A DNA stretch of 64,000 nt, taken from Calendula officinalis (lineage: Eukaryota; Streptophyta; Magnoliopsida; Asterales; Asteraceae). Under the pieces are notes generated by a model. The model worked only from the letters and a program-made list of their open reading frames with translations, was not told the origin of the DNA and ran no database searches. The DNA is taken from positions 82,297,942-82,361,941 of the forward strand of contig OY970825.1 in the NCBI GenBank assembly GCA_963853835.1. Reading direction: 5' to 3'. The translations under genes and the position numbers were made by a program. Positions 34,239 to 46,504 of the stretch are shown in pieces (the stretch's first letter is position 1; each line of letters begins with the position of its first letter).

Positions 34239-35375
34239 GTTGAAAACATAATTGTTATGAAATAAGCATTGATTGACTTGTGTTTATTGTTAGGAAAATA
34301 TATTCGTAATAATATATACAAATTCAGAAATCATTCGATTATAACAATTTTGATTGAGGCCTGCGAATTGCAGTGTCCTAAAACAGAATTTCGCCCGAAT
34401 TGGTACGACTGTTTTGAGGATACAACAATCAATTCAAGTTTAAAAACAAGAATCTAACGAATCTGAAAATTAGCCTTCTTGATGGAATCGGGTTCGTATT
34501 TATACTGATTGAAGGGGTGTGAATCAACCGACACACCTGTTCGTCCTTAACTGCCAACAACCATCGTCATTATGAAACATTGTATCTGGTCAAAAAACGT
34601 CAAAAAGAAAATCGGGTTAGGGCTAAAAACTTATATCCGAATTTCATTTAGAGCCCAAGGCCATCTTTTAACCATTTAATATATATGTAAATTATATATA
34701 TTATAAGCCCAAACAAGCCTAAACCCACCACAAGCCCAAGTCAAAGATTTGTTAGTTATGAGTGAGAAAGGCTTTATAAATATACAAATGTTTCATACTT
34801 TGAGCAATGTGGGAAAAACAATTTATAAGTTCCAACATTTATGACCTATGGAAATTGATGATGCACTGTGGAAAATATAAACCGGTTATGAAAAAGTATC
34901 TTCTTTACGTTTTCACGTGCACTGCTGATTTAATTAAAAACATTATCATATTGTTGATTAGAAGAAATCATCGGTTATGGAACGCATGAAGGTGCAAAAC
35001 GTGGTGTATTTTATATTATTGTATATTTTGGCGTTTGTAAGTGGTTAGGCGAGTTTGTTGTATTTGGTATGTACTCTTTGTTTGCTAGTATTTTACTAAC
35101 TTTGATTAATATATTTTGTTTTGGTGTCTTCAGGGAGAATGAAGATATTGCCGGAGAATGAAGATATTGCGTTGCCATTTCTTATGCTGTTTAAAAACAA
35201 AAAGAACGACATTTGATTCTTCGGCTATCATATTCTAATATTCATTCTTATTACATATTCGCAACTGTTCATTAATAGTAAAAAAAATCATTAATAATAT
35301 ATAATACGGAGTATAATATTATAAAGGTTTTTTTTTTTTTTGTAAATGTGCCCCAAAAGCATATGATAGTATATA
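34239..35375. other. intergenic, no supported feature
   Basis: Scattered short ORFs. GAGAATGAAGATATTGCCG is directly repeated near 35135-35165. A poly-T tract lies at ~35328. No gene is supported. Confidence 0.35.
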
Positions 35376-36439
35376 GAGTAAATTACACGGAAGGTTTATG
35401 TGATTTACCACTTATTGCAGTCACAGTTCATGAACTTCGTTTATTACACCAGACGTCCCTGATGTATACAATTTGTTACACTCATAGTCCCTACTTCCCT
35501 TAACCTTTTCTAAATGACGAAAATACCCTTTTGGTCATTTCTAATAAAGCAAAGATAAGGGACTATGAATGTTATAAGTGATAAACCATAAGGACCATCC
35601 GTGAAATTTACTCTATTAATTGATTGTTTTCTTTTTTCTCTTAGTTTCATATTCTTCCGCAACATTCAAACTCACCACCCACATATATCTCTTTGAATTC
35701 AAACCTCAATCAATAATCATTATCGTTGCGTCATCAAACCCCTGAAAAGTCGATCCATCGCCTCCGCCTTCCTCCGGTTGCCTTCTCCAATTGTTCCTCC
35801 ACCGATGACATTCTATCGACCTGAGTGTGAAAAACACCAACTCCTATGGCGACGTGCATCAATTGTTTGAATCACGCGTGTGCAAACCACAAACTCCTAT
35901 AGCGACGTGCATCAATTGTCTGAATCACCACGTGTGCAAACCACAAACTCCTCTGGCGACGTGCATCAATTGACTGAATCAATTCAAGTCGATACAACGT
36001 CATAGGCGGTTGAACAACTGGATAAGGTAATTAGAGACAGGTGTTGGTGATGGATCGACTTTTTAGGGGGTTTGGTGGCGTGAAGATAATGGTTATTGAT
36101 TGATGTTTGAATTCAAAGATATAAAGGTAGGTGGTGGGTCTGAATGTAGCGGAAGAACATGAATTAAAGAGAGCAAAGAAAATATAATAAAATGAATAGA
36201 GTAAGTTTCACAGATGGTCCCTGTGATTTATCACTTATTACATTCACAATCCCTTATATATCTTCACTTTATTACAAAAGGCCAAAGGGTATTTTCATCA
36301 TTTAGAAAAAGTTAAGGGTTGTAGGGACAATGAGTGTAACAAAGTGTAAACACCTGGGACGTCCATTGTAATAAATGAAGTTTAGGGACTATGGTTGTAA
36401 TAAGTGGCAAACCAAAAGGACCTTCCGTGTAATTTACTC
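35376..36439. mobile_element. 1.06-kb fold-back element with ~450-bp arms
   Basis: Left end GAGTAAATTACACGGAAGG is the inverse of the right end. Homology continues inward through a GACGTCC/CTACTTCCCTTAAC block and CATTCAAACTCACCACC to AAAGTCGATCCATC. Flanks ATAGTATAT and ATAGTACAT resemble a 9-bp duplication with one change, so Mutator-like origin is likely. Each arm also has inner GTAAATTTCAC ends, so arms may be composite. No transposase ORF. Confidence 0.8.
35830..35990. repeat. ~55-bp tandem repeat x3 in the fold-back loop
   Basis: CACAAACTCCTATAGCGACG followed by TGCATCAATTG.CTGAATCA recurs three times in the unpaired centre of the 35.4-36.4 kb element. Confidence 0.85.
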
Positions 36440-37588
36440 ATAGTACATATTAAATGTATTTTATGCTTCTGCATTTAATTATTCAAAACCCTTAATTTTC
36501 AATAATGGTAAAGATAAAATCAGTTTAACACAAAAGCATTAATAACTCATCAATATCATTTTACACTGATTAAGAAAATTTTAGTTTATTAAATATTTGT
36601 TATTGTATACCCATGGGGCATATATTAGCAAAACCTACTATAAATATGTAAATTTATAAATATAACGTGTATTTTTACAAACTCGCCGCGAAGACATGCA
36701 TATTACAAATAGGATTCCCAGTTCAAAGAGATTCCCTGGGACATGTGCACACAAGCAGTTGATAAAAACTACCTGACATTCTCAATAGTGACAAAACCTA
36801 AATAAAATCGATATTTAATTCAAAAACTGAGATACCATTCACGACTTTTTTGAGTCCACAAAACTCGAGAAAGATTGTAGATCGCTTTTTCAATAGGGCA
36901 ATTGAAAATTTCTGCAACTATATTTCGTTTATCATACTACTTTTTTACCTTCAATTCCAAGACAAAAGTGAGTGATCAAAGACAAATGTTCAGATACAAT
37001 ACTGAAAATAAATAAAGTCTTCATCAATTGCTGACTACTACTTCAAGATATAGTAATATCTTCCACACTCGCGTTCAAGCAATTTATCCTATCGCCTGTA
37101 AATCCAAGATTTAACAATAAATACACGTGGAAAATATGAATTTAACAAACTTATTTCAAGGTTATTTACCCCTGTAAGTTGACTTCCAAGATTAGGGCTA
37201 TTTAAGTAAAACTATTACTACAACTCCACCAGCATCAACTTGTGTTTTCAGTTTTTTCTTAGTTAAAAAGATACTTTGAAAAAAATATAACAATTTCCTT
37301 ATTTAAGCAAGTCATGTGACAATTGATATTCATGAAACAGCAAGGTAATACTCCTAAATAATAATTGCAAGTTTTAATAAGACACATAGTTTTGCTTTGC
37401 CTATTTCTCAAGAGTTCCTAAATTACCCTTTTAATATAATCACAGTTGTGGAATGTGATGGAAATTTTGAACTAGAAATAACAAGGGTAAAAATGAAAAT
37501 CAAGCAATTACTAGGGATAACTTTACTAACCTCTTGTACCATTATAACAGCAAGCAACATCCATCAGTTGGATCAATCCCAATTACAG
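36440..37588. other. intergenic and 3' region of the LENG1-like gene
   Basis: AT-rich, no ORF of weight. CCATGGGGCATATATTAGC near 36612 is a trace of the palindromic-end MITE family. Confidence 0.35.
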
Positions 37589-38487
37589 TTACCTCCTGCA
37601 GGTACAATACAACACAGGGACATGTTATTATTATGATCCTCAATCTGCCATTGATGTAATGCAAGTTTACAAATAAAATACCCAAACCCATTTAACAATG
37701 AAAATATATCAAGAAGTGTTGATCTTGACTCAAATTAACAAATTAAACAGCATGAAAACAGAAACAGAAAGCAGTTATACCTTGTTGAATATGAATATCC
37801 TCTTCTATCATTCCCTTTGTGTTGCATCAACAAAGCTCGTTCTCTTTCCTTTTCTTTTCCCTCTCTCTTCAGCCTCTCTTCTCTAAGTTCTTCCACACTT
37901 TTCTTTCTGATATTACTGCTTTTTGTTATTTTCTCTGAATCAGCTTCTTTAGAAGGAGATTTTGGTTGTTGTTTTTCCATGTACCATGGTAACTTTACAC
38001 CTTTTCCGGCAACTCCGTACCCTAACCGGTACTTCTCATCCTCCGGCAACACCACTTTCGGTGTCTCAGCCTCTTTCTTCATCCTCTTAAACTCCCTTTT
38101 ATCTTCCCTTGATAACTCCCTTTTATTATTCTTTTTATCATCAGATTTGATTCCAATTGGATCAAAAATCCGAATTCCTTCGAACAGATTGATATGTTTT
38201 GATTCTGGTTTCGATTCTCCTTCGGGTGAGGGTTTGATTTCGGCTGCAGCAGTGGCGGATTGATGAGATGAGGAAGCCGGAGCTGAAGCTGAGGTCGAAG
38301 CTAAGCCGCGAGCTTGTCGGAGCTGTTCGATGCGAAACTCGGTGTCGCGCTTGTGAGATTGTTCGCGTTTGAGTTGCTCTTCTTTGGCTGCTGCTTCTTC
38401 ATCTTTGCGGACTTTTTCTTGGTTATCAAATCTGTATACGTTCCACCGCTTCTGAGGGAGAATATTCAGACCTCCGTGGCCTCCCAT
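37589..38487 (-). CDS. LENG1-like nuclear protein with CIR N-terminal domain
   Basis: The start ATG at 38487 begins MGGHGGLNILPQKRWNVYRF, the CIR N-terminal signature (~residues 1-45) shared by Leukocyte receptor cluster member 1 homologues. Next come a Glu/Lys/Arg coiled coil, a Ser/Ala-rich linker, the conserved HINLFEGIRIFDP, RLGYGVAGKGVKLPWYM, and a basic Arg/Glu-rich C-terminus. Exon 1 ends at 37781 (ACAAG|GTATAAC). Joined to an acceptor CTGCAG at 37597-37596 it gives Arg-Arg-stop (TAA 37591-37589), so the intron is 184 bp. The protein is ~238 residues, as expected for the family. The family is nuclear and linked to spliceosomal complexes, with molecular role poorly known. Confidence 0.85.
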
Positions 38488-39291
38488 GGCGGATTAGATT
38501 GGATTTGAACTGAAGGCACAGATCGACAGATTCAGGCGATAGCTTGGCTAGGGCTTTAAACCAGAAAAGGGAAATTGAAGAATGTTGAATTCGAGCGATC
38601 GAGGATCGGGTTGCAATTTTAGTAGTATCCAAAATTCAACTAAATTATTATCGGACTCCAAACCCGAACACTCGGGTATCTGCTTAAGGGTTCCAGATAT
38701 CCGGTTTTCTTTTTCTTTTTTTCTTTTTTTTTTTTTGTGTTTTCTTATAGGAATTTCAAAAATTGGGATTGGGTATTCAGATTGCAATTTTATTTTCGTG
38801 ACCGGAATTGGTGGTTTTACGAAAGGGCATTTAGACTAGTGGAATGATGTGTCTCTATTTTTATGATTAGTATTAATGAACATTAATTTTCCAAAAAATT
38901 ACAAAAAATATTTAGTGCATTACCTAAATCCCTTTCAAATTTGACTTCATTAATGTTTATCGCTGCACTTTTAAATTTTTTGGACTTCATTAATGCACCA
39001 TGTTAGAAAAATCCTTTTAGGATAAAGATAGCTAGTTTTAATTTTCGTGTCTTTCTATGCAAATTGTTTTGATTATCAGAGTTTGATTTCGGTCTTTTAT
39101 CATTACCCTTATTATACAATCTTCATTCATAAAATCGTTAATTTACTATTCATACAAAGTTCACGCCGTCAATGATTTCCTTAAATGAAATAGAGAGGCA
39201 AACGGCGTTCACACATAACAGCCACCATTCAATTATTTAAATATAAAAAAATTTAAAATGCAGTTTAAAATTATATAATATATATAAATAA
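38488..39291. other. promoter side of the LENG1-like gene and spacer
   Basis: 38488-38600 is the likely 5' UTR/promoter. A pyrimidine run lies at 38705-38737. Direct TTCATTAATG words occur at ~38945-39000. No further gene. Confidence 0.4.
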
Positions 39292-39631
<340 letters not shown>

Positions 39632-39649
39632 CAAGTTTCATAGAAAATG

Positions 39650-40060
39650 AATATGGAGGTTCAGAATGCTATAATAGATTTCAGATTGATTCAATCAACA
39701 AGAGAGGGATGCCCCCTGAGTGGGTATCTCGATCGATAACCACCGGAAGGGAAAAGTGCCTATTCACGAGAAGCTACAAGGGACTTACTTTTCAGTATGA
39801 CTTCTTTGTATTCCAACTCTTGAGGCAAGAACTCAGGAGATCCTTCTGAAATGCTTTATCTTCCTCTATCCAGCTGCTATTCAAATTCCTTCTCCCAGGA
39901 AAGAACTTCACGCAATCACTGGGGGAATCGAATCAACCCGAAATGGGCTTGTCTGGATGAATGTTGTGCCGGAAGCCGTGATTACATAGTAACTTCCGTT
40001 TCAGCCGTCGATCTGACATGGTGTTGCCAGTCAAGGAAGAAGAAAATATATTTAAAACTG
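39650..40060. other. organelle-like (possibly mitochondrial) DNA insert
   Basis: Base composition jumps to nearly half GC between AT-rich flanks, with style and words (CGATAACCACCGGAAGGGAA, AATGGGCTTGTCTGGATG) that look like plant mitochondrial intergenic DNA. No identifiable gene. This is a guess from composition. Confidence 0.35.
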
Positions 40061-40679
40061 GAAGTAAAAAAGAAAATATAAAATGACAAAAATACCCTCA
40101 CATGTTAGTTAATGGGGACATTTGGACTGAAGAACGTAAAAACATAATTTAAAATTGTACAGAGACAAAAAGAAATTGAAAAAAAAAAGTATAGGAATAA
40201 AAACGCAGAATCAAATATACCATAAGGACAAATTATTATTTACGTCAAAAATTTTAGATTTAAAATCCCGTCGCAACGAGCGCGCACTTGTTTGAGACGT
40301 TCAATTTACCTTTCATGCTGTGGGCTTAAGACAGTCTGGCATGGGCCGGATGGGATTTCCAGTAATAAACATTTTTTATCTACCTACTTTGATTACATTA
40401 CAATTTACATAGCACTTGGTATGCAACGAGTGTTATAGCCGAAAATTATAATGATTTTTTTCCTATAACACAAAAAACACTTTCCTATAACATGCAATCA
40501 AACCTAAAAAAACACCTTCTACCAAATATAATTTGCAATAGTTAACTAAAAAAATCGACAACACAATGTTAAAGTGATGTGGCCGACTTATGTTAATGGG
40601 ATTACACAATAGTGGCTTGCTATGGTGGCCGTTATAACCCTTTGGCAGTGGTTTCACACCATAGTACACCGTACTCTAA

Positions 40680-41130
40680 AGTGCTCCTTATTTTTTAAGA
40701 AATTTGGACCAAACGTCTTCAATCTATAAGAAAAAGATTATTTGTCTTTTAATGTCTACAGACTGATAAAAAATATTTAATGGCGGACTGGCGTTATTGG
40801 CGGTGGTGAGTGGTTGGCGGTAGTGGGTTGTGGCGTTAGGTGATGGTGTCGGTAGGTGGTGGTAGTAGTGATGAAAATGGTGGATGATGGGTGGTTGTGA
40901 CAATAGGTGGTGGTAGTGATGGCGGTACGAGTGGTAGTGTTAGTACCGGTGGATAAATTCTTTTTTTAGGTTTAGTTAAAATGTCTTCCAAACTCAGAAG
41001 ACAGTGTAAATTTTCTCCAAACATACCACAAACGACTATTCTCATCTTCTAACTTCCAAAAAATAAATGATCTTTTTCCAAAATGTCCTTCCACCCACAG
41101 TCTTAACTTAAGACCCAAAAGACTTTTTAT
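40680..41130. repeat. GGTGGT-rich minisatellite with fold-back flanks
   Basis: 40780-40960 is a degenerate (GGTGGT/GGCGGT)n tract. The flanks hold loosely inverted AAAATGTCTTCC/CCAAACGTCTTC words. No gene. 40061-40679 before it shows nothing. Confidence 0.5.
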
Positions 41131-41176
41131 CAAAAAATAAACACCACCTACCTCCGATTAATTTGGTAGATAAATT

Positions 41177-42490
41177 TTGAAGGAAAATAACAGGCATATT
41201 TCTATCACAATTTCACAAAATCTTGTTAAAGGGTACTATAGTCATCTTAATATTACACTAACTACTAACAAGGAAATATCTGTAAATTACAAAGAAACAA
41301 TCGGAATACTATTACAAGCATGCACCAGTTACAAAGACATCAAAACTCGCCGGAAACTCAGCTAACTACAATGTATTCCAACAGAGAACAAATACATGTA
41401 CCAACTAGCGGATACAATATAAATGATCTCTGATATGATGCTATGCTCGTTTTTCACCAGATTTTGTTAACGGGTCATATACCTGATAATTTTACTTTAC
41501 CTTGTGTAATTGAATCTTGTTTTGGTATTTTGAATTTGGATTGTGGAAACGTGATTCAGGGGATGGCGGTGAAGATAGGTTTGATTTCGGATGTTTTTGT
41601 AGGTAAGTTGTTTGAAGTATTTGTAAATGTATAGTTTGGGTTTGTTGAAGATGCAGTTAAGGTGTTTGATTTAATGCCTCAGAGAAACTTGGTCACTTGA
41701 AATTCATTGATTTCAAGGTTTTCTCGTGAGGGGGTGATTTTTACACAACTTTTATGTCATCTACTACAATTAATGCATGACATGCTTGTACAGTTAGCTA
41801 TAAAACTTGTACTATGTGGTATAAGAAGTAAAAATTGTGGTGCAGAAATGAATTCCCTTTCTCGAGAGTGTATCGATCTATTCATGGAGTTCCTGGTTAC
41901 TGAAGACAGTTTGATACCAGATGTTGCTACATTGGTAACATTACAGGTTTACAACCAGTTTGTGCTACTGAAAAAGAGGTTTCAATGGTAAAAACGATCC
42001 ACTCATTTGCTGTTAAATTAGGTTTGCATCACCATTTAATGGTGCAAAATGCATTGATGGATATGTACTTAAAATGCGGATACATGTTAGAAGCTGAAGT
42101 CGTTCTTGATAAAAACATAAACAAGAATGTTGTTTCTTGGAATTCAATCATTTGGGGTTATTCTCAAGAAGGTAAAGTTGAAGAAACAGTTGAAGTTTTG
42201 TGTAAAATGAAACTGGTAGCAATACTGTAAAACCCGATCAAGTAACTGTTCTAAACGTTTTAAAAGTGTGTTCACGGTTGTTAAAAGTGAAGGAACTTCA
42301 TGGGATTAAATCCAATGAATTAGTTGCAAATGATTACATTGCTGCTTATGTAAAATGTGAACACGAGCCATCGTTGAGTTTGGCTGAAATTGTTTTCAAG
42401 AACATGTAAAACACAACAGTTGGTTCTTGGAATGCACTCATAAGTGGTTATGCACAAAAAGGTAATCCTTCAAAGGAGATAAATTTATAA
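41177..42490 (+). pseudogene. pentatricopeptide repeat (PPR) pseudogene
   Basis: Readable PPR fragments appear in order but in several frames: ILLQACTSYKDIKTRRKL (~41300), DNFTLPCVIESCFGIL and GMAVKIGLISDVFVGK (41480-41610), DAVKVFDLMPQRNLV (41650-41700), IHSFAVKLGLHHHLMVQNAL with DMYLKCGYMLEAEVV (42000-42100), NVVSWNSIIWGYSQEGKVEE, then GSWNALISGYAQKGNPSKE (~42420). Stops and shifts at ~41634, 41698, 41990, 42229 and 42408 destroy it. The parent would be an organelle RNA-binding PLS-type PPR. No DYW end is left. Confidence 0.85.
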
Positions 42491-42844
42491 ATAAAAATGA
42501 TAAATTTAGGGTTAAAGCGCGACTTTTACAGCATTTTACTTTTAGCTTGTGAATCGTATATATAGGTTTCAAAGTATATACAAAAAAAACTATATATATG
42601 ACATAATATAGTTGAATCTAGTGTATATGAATCAAGAATTGTTCAGCAAATGCATACTCAATAAGCAATCATAAAATTCAAACAAACCAACATAACAGAT
42701 GATTTAAATCATCATTCCATCCTAAACAACTCAACAAGCGGAAATTTTAATTTCTCTCAAGAACAATATCAATATCTAAATTTCACAGCTGTTACTAAAA
42801 CTTCAAAAATCAAAACCATACTAACCTTTTTCTTTTAACTTTTT

Positions 42845-44053
42845 TTAGAGATCATTAGCAACCCTTTCTGCTTTTCGGCGTTCATAATCAAGATCATCAG
42901 TTGGCAATTCATGTCGACAAACAGGACAAGTATTCCTTATACACAACCAAGGAACAATACAATCTTTATGGTAATGATGAGTACAAGGAAGCTGTTTTGC
43001 AATTTCCCCAATATCAATTTCATCTTTGCAAACAGCACAAAGTGTGTTGTTTTGTTCAACGTGTTTAACAGTCATTACCACAGTAGGAAGATTATCAACA
43101 GCACTTTTGGAAGCAGGTGGTCGAATTAATGAAGAATTGCCATTATCTGCAAACTGCCCAAATAACATCTCATGTTCTGCATCTTCAAATTGATCTGCTA
43201 AATCTTGATTTGCTTCAAGATTATGAAAGTTTAAAAAAACTTCCCATTCCAAATCATTAACGGTTGCATTATTTTCACTTTCAGGATCGAGAAACATGTT
43301 CAAGATTTCACGTTCTTCTTCGATTCCATCATCAACTTCCTCCCACTCAAAATGTTGATTTGCAGGTACATCCCATCCAATATGATCATCATTATGATGA
43401 TAATTATCATCATGATCCTCTAGCTGAAAAGCATCCAAACAAAGTGTAAGATTTGTGTCTAAATCATCATCATCCACCCCAATAATGTCATGTTCAAGAT
43501 CTTCCTCTGTATCAGTCAGACTTAATCCACCCATGAAATATGTTTCGGATCGAATGCCACAATCAGCAGCTATAAATTCACAATCATCTTCATCATCATC
43601 ATCAACAGCACAATTACTAACTTCCACAGGATACCCTAATCCTAGCCCTAGCCCTAACTCTGGCCCAAAATCCATCTCCAACTCGTATGAATTGATATCA
43701 TCATTTCCTTCAGTAACCCTAACCCTACGATCAGCGTCAAACAAATCGTTCTCCACAATCGCACGCGACGAAGAATGCGATTGCTCAACACGATGATGAA
43801 ACATATCGATGACGAAATCGAAATTTACCTGGCTATCTCGATTAAACGGATTAGAAGCATTAATCCAATCAGGACGGTGTCTTTGGCGGGAAATGAAATT
43901 GTCGGAGGAAGGAAAGTCGAGATCTGTAGGGAAAACATCGAAACCGTCAAGATCTTGAGACCAGGCATGGCTGCGAGGAGAAAAGGAGACTAAAACGTCG
44001 TCGTAATCTTCATCATCGTCTCCGTGAAGATGAAGGTAGGTAACCTCCGCCAT
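42845..44053 (-). CDS. RING-H2 E3 ubiquitin ligase
   Basis: Single open frame of 402 codons, no intron, as usual for this class. Residues 1-330 are acidic (Asp/Glu runs) with few conserved blocks. A complete RING-H2 finger sits near the C-terminus: CAVC, 14 residues, CTHHYHKDC, 10 residues, CPVC (C-x2-C-x14-C-x-H-x2-H-x2-C-x10-C-x2-C), preceded by the short VEQNNTLC block. The conserved Trp in IVPWL contacts the E2. The tail is ELPTDDLDYERRKAERVAND. It resembles the CIP8/RDUF/RING1-like group. It would transfer ubiquitin from an E2; the substrate is unknown. Start ATG 44053 gives MAEVTYLHLHGDDDED and is the only upstream ATG in frame. Confidence 0.92.
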   Translation of the reverse strand: MAEVTYLHLHGDDDEDYDDVLVSFSPRSHAWSQDLDGFDVFPTDLDFPSSDNFISRQRHRPDWINASNPFNRDSQVNFDFVIDMFHHRVEQSHSSSRAIVENDLFDADRRVRVTEGNDDINSYELEMDFGPELGLGLGLGYPVEVSNCAVDDDDEDDCEFIAADCGIRSETYFMGGLSLTDTEEDLEHDIIGVDDDDLDTNLTLCLDAFQLEDHDDNYHHNDDHIGWDVPANQHFEWEEVDDGIEEEREILNMFLDPESENNATVNDLEWEVFLNFHNLEANQDLADQFEDAEHEMLFGQFADNGNSSLIRPPASKSAVDNLPTVVMTVKHVEQNNTLCAVCKDEIDIGEIAKQLPCTHHYHKDCIVPWLCIRNTCPVCRHELPTDDLDYERRKAERVANDL

Positions 44054-44390
44054 TGATGAAGGAAGATGTGTGGTTTTTGTGTAATCGTAATAAAGGTTTC
44101 TTTCTGCATTGGCGTACGTTTTTCAGGTGGACGGTGTATTGTCCCGGCCCTCTTACACAAATCCGATCTAAAAGCATATTTCCTCCAATTCAAATAAGGA
44201 TATATTTTTAATTTCATAGTGAAGACAAAAATATTATACGTGGTTATAAAGACTGGATTATATTATATCAGTATTAGTATTAAATTAGATAACACTTTTG
44301 TGAGATTAATAATATTTAAAAGTAAAAATAAAAATAGAAATATTATTTTATTATATTAAAACAGATTATTAGTGGAGTTAGATATATGTA
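44054..44390. other. promoter side of the RING-H2 gene
   Basis: AT-rich; no further feature. TTATTTCCTCCAATTC words near 44180 hint at an old MITE end. Confidence 0.35.
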
Positions 44391-44680
44391 CCCTGTCGAA
44401 GTAAGGAACCATGGCACATATGTTTGATATAGATTTCATTTTGAGAGAGTTGAATAAGCACTATCTGTGGTCAAAAGCGACAGACTGTAAATCTGTTGGA
44501 AGTCCGAGAGAAGTGGTGATCTCATCTTGATGCATGGGCTCAACCCCCAGTTCCTATAAAAGATAGGTTAGTGGAATGTAGGTGGAAAGGGACACTTTCT
44601 TGGTTGAGCTGATGGAGACTATTCAAGAATCCTAGCTTACCCCCGGATCTTACATCTATTGAGTGAGAGAAAGGTAATAT
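44391..44680 (+). other. organelle-derived fragment with tRNA-Tyr (GTA) anticodon arm
   Basis: GTGGTCAAAAGCGACAGACT plus GTAAATCTGTTG (44468-44499) matches my memory of plant mitochondrial trnY from the D loop through the anticodon stem-loop; GTA is the anticodon. The acceptor stem and T arm do not follow, so it is not a working tRNA. The surrounding ~290 bp is more GC-rich than its flanks. Confidence 0.5.
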
Positions 44681-44789
44681 ATTTCATTATATTTTCGTAT
44701 CATTTATTTTGAATTGGATAACTATTTCAGATTTTCAATTAATTAATAATCAATAATTGGGTTATCTAATAGAGTAAGGCGTTGTTTGT

Positions 44790-45350
44790 TTTTATGAGCC
44801 AAGGGAAGTGGCTGTGGTGCTGAGGTAAAGTTGGGCAACGGCGTGGACGCAAGGGGGAACACCGCCCCCTACACAGCGTGGGGTGAGGTGGTGGACGAGC
44901 GTAGTAACGAGAACGAGGGTTAACGAGGGTTCATATGAATATATGATAAATATAAATAGTTATTGTGAAGTTAACCGTTGGAGATACTCTTAGGCTCCTC
45001 GGTATGGGTAGGAAATGAGTGGGCGTAGGGGTGTGAGGTGGAGGGCACGGCGTGGGGTTTTGGTTGGAACACCCCCCCCCCCCCCAACGCCGTTGGGGTC
45101 CGGCGTGGAGGAGCCACCCCACGGACAACGCTCGGCAACGGTGTGGAGGGCTTGCTTTTTGATGGAAATAAGCTTGTGATTGGTGGATGGATATTTTATT
45201 TTTCTTTCTTATTTAAAATTAAATAGAATAAAATGGTGTGGTGTGTTGTGGTGGGTATTTCCTATAGATGATGTGGTGTGGTGGTGGTGTGGTTGCTGAG
45301 GTGGCGATAATGTGGCGGGGAAATTGGACACCACATATGGTACCCTTACC
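44790..45350. repeat. GC-rich MITE-like block with C(14-16) run
   Basis: GTGGTG/GGGGTG words throughout, with repeated CGGCGTGG and GGCAACGG.GTGGA. A poly-C run begins at ~45070. ORFs here on either strand are compositional. A pair of GTTGGAGATACTCTTAGGC / GGATAGCCTTAGG ends could bound an element, but I cannot fix the borders. Confidence 0.4.
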
Positions 45351-45708
45351 GGATAGCCTTAGGTTAAATTTAACATAAGCCCAAAATTCTAAATTAAGAC
45401 TTAACCAACTAAGACTTGCTTTATTACTAAAAAATCCAACATATTGATCAAATCACACTCAATTTAAAATCATTTCTATCTTTATCCAAAGAATTGAGGT
45501 AAGGTCATACTGGTGCACTTTGCCAAATAGTTATTAAGACAATTTTTAGTAGCACTCGTCATAATGAAGCATTCTATACAATTTAAGCAACTAACTATTA
45601 ACCATTTAAAATAAAGTTGAGCCGTTTATTATTTAAATTACAGGTTTCAGTAATCATAGCTTGTAGGATAATAGTTAGAAAAAATTTAGTATATATTTAT
45701 TATAAGGG

Positions 45709-45917
45709 TGGGTTTTCCTAACGTATGCTCCAGGGGCATACGATAATGTGCATTTAATAAACCAATAATTTCCTAAATATGTATTGATTTACATTAATGC
45801 ACTTATAAACTACCATTGTAGAAGTTGCATTAAATACGATTTTATATTTAAATGGAAATTATTGACTCATTAAATGCACGTTATCGTATGCCCCAGGGGC
45901 ATACATTAAAAAAATCC
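45709..45917. mobile_element. MITE with palindromes inside both ends
   Basis: Left arm GGGTTTTCCTAACG, then a GTATGCTCCAGGGGCATAC palindrome, then GATAATGTGCATTTAAT. The right arm is its inverse with GTATGCCCCAGGGGCATAC. Each end can form its own hairpin as well as pairing with the other. The target duplication is unclear. Confidence 0.7.
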
Positions 45918-46496
45918 TAATTATAAATAAATTGCCTCCTAAAAATTACTAACCATTTTGACATCTTCAAACCCTTAATGCAAATCTAACTCATCAATTT
46001 TGCATATCAAACACAATATCACCCTCTATCCAACTAATAAGAAACTAACACTGTGAATGTCAATATCATCTCTTCATTACGTCTTCAATTTTGTCACATG
46101 ACATATTTTAATTAAACAAAATAAATATATTACATTACTTTACAAAATATTACAGTAATTAAAAAGTATTGTATTAGTTTTAAAAAATCTAAGTTAATAG
46201 AAGTACAAATTATATTATTAAAAAAAGAAAACAAATATTTTTATTATTAATAACAAAAAGAAAAAAATAATAAATAAAAAATCCATAAACCCCAACACCT
46301 CCTCCTTTGCTTCTCCTTTTCACACACCCACCCTACAAGAATTCTTCCCCCAATTCGTCTTATACCCGGCTAATTCCACCGACGAAATCCACCGAGGAAC
46401 CAATTGAGTCATATTAAATTCAATCATCATATTAAATAAGTCTTAAAACATACCATACATATACATCAAAATATATAGAATTAATTACCAATTTAA
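45918..46496. other. intergenic, AT-rich
   Basis: 46280-46400 is pyrimidine-rich, like a 5' leader (CACCTCCTCCTTTGCTTCTC), but no ORF follows. Nothing else is supported. Confidence 0.35.
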
Positions 46497-46504
46497 ACTA
46501 AAAA

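Noticed and set aside
37817..38263. Plus-strand 148-codon ORF opposite the LENG1-like gene
   Set aside because: It is the antisense shadow of a well-supported coding exon.
44466..44500. A functional tRNA-Tyr gene
   Set aside because: Only the D-loop to anticodon arm matches; acceptor and T arms are missing and there is no nuclear-type intron.
44931..45226. Pro/Gly-rich ORFs on both strands near 45.0 kb
   Set aside because: They follow from the GC-rich GGGGTG/CCCC composition and have no domain.
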